DNA of 64,000 nt, taken from assembly GCF_001558155.1 (NCBI RefSeq), contig NZ_LOAS01000029.1, positions 1 through 64,000 on the forward strand, given 5' to 3'. The notes beneath the pieces are model-generated. The model saw only the letters and a list, made by a program, of their open reading frames with translations. It had not been told where the DNA came from and did not search any database. Made by a program: the position numbers and the translations under genes. The stretch comes from Aliiruegeria sabulilitoris. GTDB taxonomy: Bacteria > Pseudomonadota > Alphaproteobacteria > Rhodobacterales > Rhodobacteraceae. Position 1 is the stretch's first letter. The number at the start of each line of letters is the position of its first letter. Positions 1 through 8,582 of the stretch are shown here, piece after piece.

Positions 1-50
1 CCTTCCATTCCAACGAACGGATCGCACCATCAAAACCTGGGATCAAACAG

Positions 51-525
51 CTAGGCCGCGATCCGCTCCGCCAGGGCAATAGCAAGATCACCATCGATGA
101 TCAGCCCGCGGACGAACCCACCGCGCAGCACGGCCTCGGTTGCGGCAGCCTTTTGCGGGCCGCCGGCCAGAAGCACACAGCAACTGCGCGCGAGGTCTTC
201 AACGCCGACGCCGTTCGAGCGGCGGTTCAGATCATGATCGACCGGACGACCATCGGTATCGAGGAAAATCCCGTTCGTGTCGCCGATGGCCCCCGCCGCG
301 CGCAGCCCAGTCAATTCGCTCTCGGTGATCATCCCATGGCTGCGAATCGAGGACTCCTCGGTCAGTTCGCCGACCGAGATCAGCGCCAGGTCCGCACGCC
401 GCGCCAGTTCGAACGGTCGCAGTACCGCGCTCTGCCCCATGAGGACGCTCCGGTCTTCGACGGAATCGGCAATGAAGGGGATCGGCAGAAAATAGCCCTC
501 TCCGCCAACCGCCCGTGCCAGCGAG
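51..525 (-). pseudogene. SorC/DeoR-type sugar-binding transcriptional regulator, C-terminal fragment
   Basis: Read leftwards, this matches the effector-binding domain of SorC-family regulators. Visible stretches are the 'ADSVEDRSVLMGQ' region, 'ISVGELTEESS', 'PVDHDLNRR' and the end 'LLAGGPQKAAATEAVLRGG', followed by a normal C-terminus and a TAG stop. The N-terminal helix-turn-helix and about half of a normal protein of roughly 315 residues are missing. The open frame continues to 797, but from about 525 upward it is only the antisense of an E2 acyltransferase gene, so the regulator is broken at that junction. It probably once controlled the sugar kinase/SDR genes to its right. Without a DNA-binding domain it should not function. 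Confidence 0.75.
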
Positions 526-529
526 GGCG

Positions 530-906
530 GCCTGTTCACGTCAGTGCTGCGGGACGCGGAGATGAAATCCCTCTCGGCGCTCTCTGCCGAGATGAAGGAT
601 CTCGCCGCCCGCGACCGCAGGCTCGCCCCGGAGGAATACAAGGGCGGCAGCTTGGCAATCTCCAATCTGGGGATGTTCGGCATCGTCAGTTTCGACGCGG
701 TGATCAACCCGCCGCATGGCGCGATCCTCGCCGTCGGCGCCGGAAAACGCCAACCCGCCATCGGTGGTGATGGCGAATTGACGGTCGCGACGATCATGTC
801 GGTGACCCTGTCGGTGGATCACCGGGTGATCGACGGTGCGGTCGGGGCGGAGCTGCTCGGGGCCATTTTCGACAACCTGGAAAACCCGCTCGTCATGCTC
901 GCCTGA
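530..906 (+). pseudogene. 2-oxoacid dehydrogenase E2 (dihydrolipoamide acyltransferase), 3' fragment
   Basis: About 125 residues match the end of the E2 catalytic domain of pyruvate-type dehydrogenase complexes: 'SLSALSAEMKDLAAR', 'ISNLGMFGI', 'FDAVINPPHGAILAVGAG' and the active-site motif 'DHRVIDGA' with its catalytic histidine. The lipoyl domain, the E1/E3-binding domain and the first part of the catalytic domain are absent. Homology starts in mid-domain at about 530, directly beside the broken SorC gene. A GTG at 544 could start translation, but no E1 or E3 gene lies nearby. I read it as a gene end carried in by a rearrangement. Confidence 0.8.
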
Positions 907-946
907 GCCTGCCCCGGAAGGGCACGTGACCTGAAAAATGTGCGGC

Positions 947-974
947 CCGGGATCGCGGGTGGAGCCGATCCCGG
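947..974 (+). terminator. Hairpin downstream of the E2 fragment
   Basis: An 8-bp perfect stem (947-954 with 967-974, CCGGGATC/GATCCCGG) encloses a 12-base loop 40 bases after the E2 stop. No T run follows, so termination is only a possibility. It lies just upstream of the ribosome-binding region of the kinase pseudogene. Confidence 0.35.
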
Positions 975-1031
975 ACCTTTCCAAGGAGGAATTCGGGCGC
1001 GGAGAGGCGCCGCCCGGGAGGAGGAAGAGAA

Positions 1032-2520
1032 ATGGCCAATGTACTGACGGCAGATGGCGGAACCGAGAGTCTGCGCGCGCGTGTCTACGATCTTGCCGGC
1101 AAGGAACTGAGCAGCGTTGCAGTCGCCTACGAGACGAAATTCTCGGCAGGCGCGCGGGCGGAGCAGAACCCGGCGGATTGGTGGAAGAATTTCGTCACCG
1201 CCTCGCGGGGCGCGATTGCCGAAGCCGGATCGACCCGACGGAGATCGACGCGATCTGCTATGATACCACCTGCTGCTCGGTCGTGGCGCTCGACGAGAAC
1301 GGCAACGCGCTGCGCCCGGCCCTGATCTGGATGGATGTGCGCGCCGACAAGGAAGCCGAAGCCGTGCTGGCGACGGGCGATCCCGCGCTCTGCATGAACG
1401 GCAATGGCGTCGGGCCGGTTTCGGCGGAATGGATGCTCCCCAAATCGCTCTGGATCAAGCGCAACGAGCCGGAGATCTATGACAAGGCCTACCGGATCTG
1501 CGAATATCAGGATTACATCACCTATCACCTGACCGGCGAGTGGGCCGCGAGCCTCGATAATGCAGGGCTGCGCTGGCATTACCGCAACGATGCCGGCGGC
1601 TGGGCGGATACGCTCGTGAAGGCGCTCGGCATGGAAGCAATGCTGGAGAGATGGCCGCCGCGCATGGCTGCGGCGGGTGAGCTGATCGGCACGCTCACGG
1701 CGAAAGCCCCGCCGAGCTTGGCCTGCCGCAATCGGTCAGGGTCGTTCAGGGCGGCGCGGATGCGCTGATCGGGATGATCGGCCTCGGCGTCGCGAAACCC
1801 GGCCAGCTTGCGCTCATCACCGGCTCCAGTCACCTGCAATTCGGCGTGACCGAAGGCCCGCTCAACGCGCAGGGGGTCTGGGGCAGCTATGCCGATATCG
1901 TCTATCCCGGCCGCTACATCGTCGAAGGCGGGCAGACCTCGACCGGCTCGATCATCAACTGGCTGGGCCGGCTCACCGGCGGGCTCGACTATGCCGAGCT
2001 GAACGCCAAGGCCGCCGCCCTGCCGCCCGGTTCCGAGGGGTTGATCGTGCAGGATCACTTCCAGGGCAACCGCACGCCCTACACGGACGCGCTCTCGCGC
2101 GGTGCGATCCTTGGGCTGACCCTCAGTCACGAGAAACACCATATCTTCCGCGCGATCATGGAAGGCATCGGTTTCGGCACGCGCGCGATCCTCGATGCGT
2201 TCAAGGCGGCGGGCTACACCTCGACCGAGATGACCGTCGGCGGCGGTGCGACGGCCTCCGATCTATGGATGTAGATCCATGCCGATACCTCCGGCCTGAC
2301 GGTCCGTTTCCCCTCCTGCCCGAACGCGCCCTCGATCGGTTGCGCCGTGCTGGCCGCCCATGGTGCCGGGCATTTCGCGACCATCGACGAGGGGATCGAC
2401 GTCATGGTCCATCCGGGCCGGACGATCGACCTGATCCCGGCCAATGTCGCGCAATACGAAGAAATCTATCAGAAATACCTCGCGGTCTACCCGGCCGCAA
2501 AGGAGATCCTCCATGGTTAA
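1032..2520 (+). pseudogene. FGGY-family carbohydrate kinase, broken by two frameshifts and a nonsense codon
   Basis: The gene begins well: a GGAGGAAGAG ribosome site and an ATG at 1032 encode 'VLTADGGTESLRARVYDL', the ATP-binding start of FGGY kinases. One missing base near 1226-1230 moves homology to the next frame, where 'EIDAICYDTTCCSVVALDE' and 'LIWMDVRAD' follow. A second missing base near 1706-1716 moves it again ('GMIGLGVAKPGQL', 'GGQTSTGSI', 'VGGGATASDLWM'). A TAG at 2272-2274 stands where glutamine is expected, and homology continues to a TAA at 2518-2520 that overlaps the next gene's ATG. Repaired, it would be about 496 residues, normal for the family. The likely lost role is phosphorylation of a pentulose or similar ketose. 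Confidence 0.88.
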
Positions 2521-3262
2521 GGGCATCGAACGCTTCTCGCTCGAGGGCAAATGCGCGCTGGTGACCGGCGGGGCCAAGGGGATCGGGCGCGCCATTGGCG
2601 AGGCAATGTCCGCAGCCGGCGCCTCGGTGATCGTGGCCGACATGGATCTGCGCGAGGCCGAGAAGACCGCCGCCGCCCTCGGCGGAAGCGCAATCGCGCT
2701 GGAAGTCACCGATGCGAAGGCCGTCGAGGCTGCAGTGGCCGGGCTGGAGGCGCTGGATACTCTCATCAACAACGCGGGCATCGTCCATAACGGCCCGTCG
2801 ACAGAGATCGACATTGCGGCTTGGGAGCGGGTGATCGACGTCAATCTCTCCGGCGTCTTCCGCACCGCCCGCGCCTTCGGGCGCGCGATGGTCGCGCGCG
2901 GCAAGGGCTCGGTCATCTCGACCTCCTCGATCTGCGGGCAGGTGCCTGTCTGGCCGCAGCCGCAAGCCGCCTATAACGCCGCCAAGGCAGGCGTGAACCT
3001 GGTCACGAAATCGCTGGCCGTGGAATGGGCGCGGAGCGGCGTGCGGGTGAACGCGGTCGCACCGGGCTACACGGCGACGGAGTTGACGCTTGCGGGCCGC
3101 TCGAAACCGGAATGGTACAATGTCTGGCTTGACCGCACGCCCATGGGGCGGCTGGCCGATCCCGACTAGATCGCCGGCGCCGCCGTTCTCCTGGCCTCCG
3201 ACGCGGCAAGTTACATCACCGGAACCGTGCTGACCGTCGATGGCGGCTACACGGCACTCTGA
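2513..3262 (+). pseudogene. Short-chain dehydrogenase/reductase with premature TAG stop
   Basis: The start ATG at 2513 has AAGGAG eight bases upstream and overlaps the kinase TAA (ATGGTTAA), a typical operon junction. The product has the cofactor motif TGGAKGIG, the NNAG motif and the active-site YNAAK. A TAG at 3167-3169 stands where SDRs usually have glutamate ('RLADPD' then stop). The same frame then encodes the normal SDR end, 'IAGAAVLLASDAASYITG' through 'DGGY', to a TGA at 3260-3262. The truncated product (218 residues) lacks the last about 30 residues that form part of the core and oligomer interface. It is probably a polyol or ketose dehydrogenase relic. Confidence 0.85.
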
Positions 3263-3281
3263 TCCCCTGGGAGGAACAATC

Positions 3282-4034
3282 ATGGCAGAGAACAGAACCG
3301 CATTCGTCACCGGCGCCAGCCGCGGCATTGGCGCGGCCATTGCGCTCGGGCTCGGCGCGCGCGGCTACGACGTGGGGCTGAACGACATTCCCGCGCAGGA
3401 AGGCGAGTTATCACCGGTCGCCGACAAGATCCGGGCGATGGGCCGGAAATCCGAGCTTTACCTCGGCGATGTGAGCCTCAAGGTCTCCTGCGAGGGGATG
3501 GCGCAGAAATATCTCGCCGATTTCGGCAAGATCGACGCGCTGGTGAACAATGCCGGCTTCCTGATCGCCGGTGCCGTGGACCGGCTTCCCGAGGAGGTCT
3601 GGGACAAGGTTCTCGACGTCAATGCCAAGGGCGCCTTCATGATGATCCAGGCATTCCTGCCGACGATGAAGGCGCGGGAGTACGGGCGTATCGTCAATAT
3701 AGCCTCGATCGGTGGCAAGCACGGCGCGCCGGAGCAAGCCCATTATTCGGCCTCCAAGGCCTCGATCATGGGCTTCTCGCGAGTGCTGGCGCAGGAGGTC
3801 GGCCCGCTCGGCGTCACCGTCAACTGCGTCTGTCCCGGCATCATCCTGACCGAGATGGGACGGGTAAACCTCGAAGATCCCGCAATCCGCGAAGCCTGGC
3901 AGGACAAGACCGCGATGGCGCGGATCGGCGCGCCCGAAGATGTCGCCGGCCCGACGGCCTTCTTCTGTTCGGATGACAGCGCCTTTGTCACCGGTCAGAC
4001 GCTCAACGTGGATGGCGGGATCGTCTTCACCTGA
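3282..4034 (+). CDS. SDR-family NAD(P)-dependent oxidoreductase
   Basis: This is an intact 250-residue SDR. It has TGASRGIG (cofactor binding) near the N-terminus, NNAG in the middle, a catalytic serine in 'NIASIGG', the YSASK active site and the C-terminal 'GQTLNVDGG' typical of 3-ketoacyl-ACP-reductase-like members. The ATG at 3282 follows a GGGAGGAAC ribosome site and lies 19 bases after the damaged SDR. It is the only undamaged gene of this sugar/polyol operon, so it may act alone or have lost its partners. The substrate cannot be told from sequence. Confidence 0.92.
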   Translation: MAENRTAFVTGASRGIGAAIALGLGARGYDVGLNDIPAQEGELSPVADKIRAMGRKSELYLGDVSLKVSCEGMAQKYLADFGKIDALVNNAGFLIAGAVDRLPEEVWDKVLDVNAKGAFMMIQAFLPTMKAREYGRIVNIASIGGKHGAPEQAHYSASKASIMGFSRVLAQEVGPLGVTVNCVCPGIILTEMGRVNLEDPAIREAWQDKTAMARIGAPEDVAGPTAFFCSDDSAFVTGQTLNVDGGIVFT

Positions 4035-4058
4035 GGCGACCACCGCGCAAGCCTGACA

Positions 4059-4084
4059 GGTTGCGCCGTTGGGACGGCGCAACC
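4059..4084 (+). terminator. Strong hairpin after the SDR operon
   Basis: An 11-bp perfect stem (GGTTGCGCCGT at 4059-4069, ACGGCGCAACC at 4074-4084) closes a TGGG loop 25 bases after the SDR stop. It lies between convergent reading directions (SDR rightward, eutC remnant leftward), so it could act on both. The T tract is weak. Confidence 0.6.
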
Positions 4085-4118
4085 GCCATGCCCTTGTGTC
4101 TCAGCTTTCGCCACTCTG

Positions 4119-4418
4119 TTACGCTCCGGACACCGGATCAGCGAGCATTCCGTCGCTGTCGGCATTCTCCTTCAACCCGGTTCCCGTCGGCCCGAGCCGA
4201 AATGCCTGGCGGCTGAGCACGGCGATCTTCCGCGCGCCCCCGGCATAGTCCAGGCCGCCATGGGTGTGGATGTTCGAGATGCAGTAGCGTTCGCTGTTCC
4301 GCCGTCCCGGATGCGGGGCACAGGTGAGATAGGCACCCAGACTGTCGGCCACGGTCAGGCCCAGGCGCGCGCCGCCAAGCATGATGACAAGCCGCGCGCG
4401 GATGATCTGATGGTCAAC
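4119..4418 (-). pseudogene. eutC: Ethanolamine ammonia-lyase small subunit (EutC), C-terminal remnant
   Basis: The leftward frame reads 'RARLVIMLGGARLGL', 'DSLGAYLTCAPHPGRR', 'SERYCISNIHTHGGLDY' and 'GTGLKE'. This corresponds to the last third of EutC, usually 'LIGERPGLS', 'DSLGAYLTYAPRVGRTD', 'ERNCISNIRPEGL' and 'GVGLKDE'. The usual 'GERPGL' is degraded to 'GGARLGL'. No recognisable upstream part or eutB is visible to about 4620. EutBC deaminates ethanolamine with adenosylcobalamin. This stub cannot do so and is a deletion relic. Confidence 0.72.
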
Positions 4419-4667
4419 GCCATCATCGTTTCGGCGGTGGCAGGGCTGCTAGAACGGTACTCGATTGGGACCCTGCGCGCGGCCACCTTCGTGGTTCAGA
4501 TCTTGCCCAACAATTGCAAAGCCGGCGATCTCCGCAAGGTCTTGGGGTGCTGGATGGGCGACGGCAGCCCCCCCGGCAACGGGACAGCCTCCCTGACTGG
4601 GCGCTAGCCTGTCTTCCCTGAACTCAGTCGGGAGTGTTTTCGGCCCCCGATAGCGGCTTTGCCCGGC

Positions 4668-5753
4668 CTATGCGCCGAGCCTGCGCCATTCCGCGCTCGT
4701 ATCGAGCGCCCGTGCCACGCAGGCTCCCAGAGACTCCGTTGGCGCGAGCTTGTCGCCGCGTTGTTCGAGCAGCGCCAGCTTGCGCCCGAGATTCACGGCG
4801 TTTCGGGTCGCGCCGAGATCAGCGATCCCCTGCCCGGCGATGTCATAGGCCGTGCCATGGGCCGGCGTTACGATCGGGAACGGGTAATTCGCAATCAGCG
4901 TCACGCCACGGTCGAAGCCGATGAGCTTCATCGCGATTTGGCCCTGGTCATGGTACATCGTCATGACCGCGTCGAACTCGCCCTTTGTTGCGCGAACGAA
5001 GACGGTGTCCGACGGGACCGGGCCGGTGACAGCCAGCTGAAGTGCACTGGCACGTTCGACGGCGGGCTGGATGATGTCCTCATCTTCCGTGCCGAAATTG
5101 CGCCCGTCGCCCGCATGCGGGTTCAGCGCCGCGACACCGATGCGCGGATGCGCGAAACCTGCGCCCCGCATCACCTTGTCGGTCAGCACAAGGCTCTCAA
5201 AAACCCGATCCTCCGTGATCGTCTCGGCCACCTTTCTCAGCGGAATATGGGAAGTCACCCGGGCGTTCCAGACCTCGTCCAGAACGTTGAATTCCCGCCC
5301 GCTCTCCGCGGGATGAATCGTGGCATCGATAAAGCCGATCTCGTCGACGTAATCGGGCTGCCCGAGCCGCATGGCATGTTTGTTGAAGGGCGTGAAAAAG
5401 ACCACATTCGCGTACCCGGCATTCGCGGCCAGCAGCGCGGCGCGGAAGTTCTGCACGGAGGCCAGGCCGCCTGCCTGGCTGGCCTCGCCCTGCGGAACCA
5501 CTGTGGGATCGCAGTTGCCCAGATCGATCATGAAGCTGCCCTCGGGCAGGCCGGCATCGGCTTGCTCAGGCGACAGAACCGGCAAATCGAGGCTCACGCC
5601 GGCAACCGCCGCACCGCGTTCCAGCACGCGGCGATCACCCAGGACCATGAGGTCTCCGGCGTTGGAGTCCGGATCGGCAATCACCTTTGCAGCCAGCTCC
5701 GGCCCGATTCCCCCGGCATCGCCGATCGCCATTGCAACCTTGAAGCTCGTCAT
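4668..5753 (-). CDS. PdxA-family 4-phospho-hydroxyacid dehydrogenase (PdxA2-like)
   Basis: A full-length 361-residue member of the PdxA family of NAD- and metal-dependent beta-decarboxylating dehydrogenases. It has the N-terminal 'IGDAGGIGPELAAKV', metal-ligand histidines in 'FNKHAM', 'LNPHAGDG' and 'YHDQGQIAMK', and 'GPVPSDTVF'. Classic PdxA makes a vitamin B6 precursor. Relatives next to transporters and GntR regulators (PdxA2) oxidise 4-phospho-D-threonate or -erythronate in four-carbon acid sugar catabolism. Here it stands alone opposite a GntR gene and a TRAP transporter, which favours the catabolic role. No kinase or decarboxylase partner is intact nearby, so the pathway is uncertain. 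Confidence 0.85.
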   Translation of the reverse strand: MTSFKVAMAIGDAGGIGPELAAKVIADPDSNAGDLMVLGDRRVLERGAAVAGVSLDLPVLSPEQADAGLPEGSFMIDLGNCDPTVVPQGEASQAGGLASVQNFRAALLAANAGYANVVFFTPFNKHAMRLGQPDYVDEIGFIDATIHPAESGREFNVLDEVWNARVTSHIPLRKVAETITEDRVFESLVLTDKVMRGAGFAHPRIGVAALNPHAGDGRNFGTEDEDIIQPAVERASALQLAVTGPVPSDTVFVRATKGEFDAVMTMYHDQGQIAMKLIGFDRGVTLIANYPFPIVTPAHGTAYDIAGQGIADLGATRNAVNLGRKLALLEQRGDKLAPTESLGACVARALDTSAEWRRLGA

Positions 5754-6027
5754 GGTCTTATCTTCCGTTCTTTCTGTTCCATGGTCGGCATGGGCAATTC
5801 GGCCATGCCATGTTCGGCACGTTTCTCAGCGCTGTCTGGGTATCGCCAGGCAGTTCGGGTGAATACACACAGTTTCCTGATGATGCCCAGCCATACGGGC
5901 CATTCCGCCCGCAATGCGGAGCCTTTTCGACAACGCCATCAAACGCCTCCCTGGCCGTCGTGATTCGGCCCTCGTTTCAACTTGTCTGACGATGTCTTAG
6001 CTCATCCGGCACCTTGGATCAAATTTT

Positions 6028-6045
6028 GTATGCAATATGCATTAC
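6028..6045. promoter_or_regulatory. Candidate GntR operator
   Basis: An imperfect palindrome, GTATGCAATATGCATTAC, has TGCA half-sites around ATA. It resembles short A/T-rich palindromes bound by FadR-subfamily GntR regulators and lies in the divergent intergenic region immediately upstream of a possible -35 element, so autoregulation and control of the pdxA-like gene are plausible. Confidence 0.5.
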
Positions 6046-6051
6046 GCAGTA

Positions 6052-6081
6052 TTGACTCGGAAAGAGGCCTCAGACTACGAA
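6052..6081 (+). promoter_or_regulatory. Candidate sigma-70-type promoter for gntR
   Basis: TTGACT at 6052-6057 and TACGAA at 6076-6081 are separated by 18 bases. The GntR gene starts 22 bases later with a GGGAGGAAAGA ribosome site. The -10 element is a weak match. Confidence 0.4.
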
Positions 6082-6103
6082 TTTAGGTAACAGGGAGGAA
6101 AGA

Positions 6104-6823
6104 ATGAACGCGGATTCATCTCGGGCCGAGAATAACGCGGTTCAACCGGTCAAGATCGACCGGCGGTCGCTGCACGGCGAGATCCTGACACGTTTGCGCA
6201 CCATGATCGTCGAGGGGGACCTCGCACCCGGCGCGCGGATCAACGAAGTCGAGATCTGTACCCAGTTCGGTGTTTCACGGACGCCGCTCCGCGAGGCGCT
6301 CAGATCCCTCGCCAGCGAAGGGTTGGTCGAGCTTGTTCTCAGCCGTGGGGCCGTAGTGCGGGAGTTCTCGGCCAAGGAAGTGAGCGACGCGATAGCCGTC
6401 ATTCGAAACCTTGAGGAGTTTGCCTGCGTCAGCGCCTGTACCCAGGCAACCGATGCGGCAATCGGGGAGATCCGTGCCCTGCATGACGCCATGGAGGCAG
6501 CCTATGAAAAGGGCGACCGGCGGCATTACTACAACCTGAACCAGGAGATTCACACGCGCCTGGTCGATCTGGCGGATAATTCGACCCTGTCCCAGGTCCA
6601 CGAAACCCTGCAGGCGAGCATGAAGCGCTTCCGGTACGCAGGGCACGAGGGATCCGAGAACTGGGCCCGCGCGGTGGCAGAACACAGAGGGATGATCGAG
6701 GCGCTGGAAGCGCGCGATCCTGACCGGCTCAAGGCCGTCATCGGTCAACATCTCGGCGCGGCCTGGGAGCGTGTGGCTGACATGTTCGCCGCGACGCAGG
6801 AAGGAGCAAAGGAAAAGCACTGA
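6104..6823 (+). CDS. GntR-family transcriptional regulator (FCD ligand-binding domain)
   Basis: A 239-residue regulator. Residues about 20-85 form the winged helix ('GEILTRLRTMIVEGDLAPG', 'GVSRTPLREALRSLASEGL'). Residues about 95-225 form the all-helical FCD domain, with metal-type histidines in 'NLNQEIHTRL', 'AVAEHRGMIEAL' and 'IGQHLGAAW'. The ribosome site GGGAGGAAAGA supports the ATG at 6104. It is divergent from the pdxA-like gene and 154 bases upstream of the TRAP genes, so it is the likely local regulator of both, responding to a small organic acid or sugar acid. Confidence 0.92.
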   Translation: MNADSSRAENNAVQPVKIDRRSLHGEILTRLRTMIVEGDLAPGARINEVEICTQFGVSRTPLREALRSLASEGLVELVLSRGAVVREFSAKEVSDAIAVIRNLEEFACVSACTQATDAAIGEIRALHDAMEAAYEKGDRRHYYNLNQEIHTRLVDLADNSTLSQVHETLQASMKRFRYAGHEGSENWARAVAEHRGMIEALEARDPDRLKAVIGQHLGAAWERVADMFAATQEGAKEKH

Positions 6824-6977
6824 TCGTCCGGACGACCCAGAACGGTCGGCCCGCCGCGCAGTGCAGGAGGAATTCGGGAATCACGAACCAAAGCCGGAGT
6901 GAACGGCGGCGGAGCGCATTTTCCGATCTATGCGCAGGCAGAGGAGCCTGCGTCCATTCAAGAGGGAGGAAGGTCTT

Positions 6978-7961
6978 ATGAACCAGTTCACCAAACGCCT
7001 GACAACGGGGATTCTTGCCTGCACGGTGTCGCTCGGTGCGATGGCCGCGATGGCGGATACCTATATCGTTGCCGTCGGCTCGGCCTCGAACAGTCTTCAG
7101 GGTCAGAGCGCCAAGAAATTCGCCGACGATCTGCAGGCCAAGCTGGGCGACGCCCACACGGTCGAGTTCTACGCGGACGGCCAGCTCGGCGACGACAAGG
7201 AACTGATGCAGAAGATCCGGCTTGGCACGGTCAACTTCACGCTGATCTCGTCGATCATGACCAACGTTGCGCCCGAATTCGCGCTTTTCGACATGCCGTT
7301 CCTCGTTCAGGACCGGGATCACCTGAAGGCGATCGACAAGGAAATCGTGCAGCCGATCCTCGCGCCCAAGGCGGCCGAAGAGGGTCTGAAGCTGATCTCG
7401 ACCTGGGAAAACGGCTTCCGCCAGATCACCAACAACATCCGCCCGATCAACACGCCAGCCGATCTCGATGGCCTGAAGATCCGCACGCCGTCCTCGGAAT
7501 GGCGCGTGGCGATGTTCAAGGAATGGGGCGCCAACCCGACGCCGATGTCCTTCTCCGAGGTGTTCGTCGCACTGCAGACCGGCACGATGGACGGCCAGGA
7601 AAACCCGCTGACCAACATCACCGGCGCGAACTTCCAGGAAGTCCAGAAATACCTCTCGCTGACCGGCCACGTCTATTCGCCGATCTACCTGCTGACCTCG
7701 GTCAAATCCTGGGACGGCTATCCTGATGACGTGAAGGCCGCTGTCGAGGAAGTCGCCGCCTCCGTTCAGGACTGGGCGCTGGCAGAAGGCGAGAAGGCCG
7801 ACAACTCGCTGGTCGATAAGGTCAAGGCCGCCGGTGTGGAAGTGAACGTGGCTGACAAGGCCGCTTTCATCGCCGCCGCCGCGCCGATCTACAAGGCATT
7901 CGCGGAAAAGGTTCCCGGCGGCGATGCGCTGGTGAGCCAGGCACAGGCCCTCGCGAAGTAA
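6978..7961 (+). CDS. TRAP transporter substrate-binding protein (DctP family)
   Basis: A 327-residue periplasmic protein with an N-terminal signal peptide ending 'AMAAMA' before 'DTYIVAVG'. The DctP fold is indicated by 'DGQLGDDKELMQKIRLGTV', 'FDMPFLVQDRDHL' and 'GLKIRTPSSEWRV', the last containing the conserved ligand-binding arginine region, followed by 'TGTMDGQENPL'. The ATG at 6978 has GGGAGGAAGG in front. The two membrane subunits follow. TRAP systems import carboxylates or sugar acids using ion gradients. The pdxA-like and GntR neighbours suggest a hydroxy or sugar acid. Confidence 0.93.
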   Translation: MNQFTKRLTTGILACTVSLGAMAAMADTYIVAVGSASNSLQGQSAKKFADDLQAKLGDAHTVEFYADGQLGDDKELMQKIRLGTVNFTLISSIMTNVAPEFALFDMPFLVQDRDHLKAIDKEIVQPILAPKAAEEGLKLISTWENGFRQITNNIRPINTPADLDGLKIRTPSSEWRVAMFKEWGANPTPMSFSEVFVALQTGTMDGQENPLTNITGANFQEVQKYLSLTGHVYSPIYLLTSVKSWDGYPDDVKAAVEEVAASVQDWALAEGEKADNSLVDKVKAAGVEVNVADKAAFIAAAAPIYKAFAEKVPGGDALVSQAQALAK

Positions 7962-7974
7962 CAGACCCAACACT

Positions 7975-7999
7975 GCCGGCCGGGCTGTTCCCGGCCGGC
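7975..7999 (+). terminator. Intergenic hairpin between TRAP P and Q genes
   Basis: A 10-bp perfect stem (7975-7984 with 7990-7999) and a 5-base loop lie 14 bases after the binding-protein stop. Such hairpins usually protect the upstream mRNA or terminate part of transcription, giving more binding protein than permease. A full terminator is unlikely because the operon continues. Confidence 0.65.
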
Positions 8000-8018
8000 G
8001 GATCTCCGGACAGGACCC

Positions 8019-8582
8019 ATGATCGCAATCTTCCAAAAGGCGCTGCTGCGCTTCGTAGAGACCATATCGCTTGCTCTGCTGGTGATACTGGCACTCTCCG
8101 TGCTCTATTCCACCGCCATGCGCTATCTCGGCGCCTCGCCCACCTGGTATGACGAGGTTGCCAGCGTTCTGCTCGCCTGGCTGACCTATTTCGGGGCGAC
8201 CTACGCAATGCTGATGCGCCAGCACATGGGCTTCGCCGGTCTCGTCACCGCCCTGCCCGGCCGGCTGTCGATCGCGATTGCCCTGTTTGGCGAGCTTCTG
8301 GTCATCGTCTATTTCGCCATCACCGGCTGGTACGGCTATCTCGTCCTTGAAGTCGCGGCCTATGATGCCCTTCTCAGCCTGCCCTGGCTCTCGCTCGACT
8401 ACATCCAGGCAGTCATCCCGATCACCGCGGTGCTGATGATCATCAGCTCCCTGCTGACCATGCCGCAGGCGATCCGAGATGCCGCCGAGGGTGTCGATCC
8501 CGAACATGCGGAGATCGATCAGGCCATCGCCGAAGCCGAGGCAGAGGCAAAATCCTACACGTTCAAGGAAGACCGGTCATGA
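8019..8582 (+). CDS. TRAP transporter small permease subunit (DctQ family)
   Basis: A 187-residue protein with four predicted membrane segments, starting near 'FVETISLALLVILALSVLY'. The DctQ hallmark follows: 'YLGASPTWYDEVASVLLAWLTYFGA'. The hydrophilic C-terminus is acidic. Its stop overlaps the ATG of the large permease (ATGA at 8579-8582), implying translational coupling. It links the periplasmic binding protein to the large subunit. Confidence 0.92.
   Translation: MIAIFQKALLRFVETISLALLVILALSVLYSTAMRYLGASPTWYDEVASVLLAWLTYFGATYAMLMRQHMGFAGLVTALPGRLSIAIALFGELLVIVYFAITGWYGYLVLEVAAYDALLSLPWLSLDYIQAVIPITAVLMIISSLLTMPQAIRDAAEGVDPEHAEIDQAIAEAEAEAKSYTFKEDRS

Larger units (their letters stand above)
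5754..6103. other. Intergenic region between pdxA-like and gntR genes
   Basis: 350 bases separate the two divergent starts. The pdxA-proximal half (5754-5990) shows no convincing gene. The gntR-proximal part is AT-richer and holds the palindrome and promoter listed separately. Confidence 0.6.

Noticed and set aside
6738-8507. 589-codon leftward open frame across the TRAP genes
   Set aside because: It is antisense to clear dctP and dctQ genes; the composition (His, Arg, Asp, Gly rich) is typical of high-GC shadow frames.
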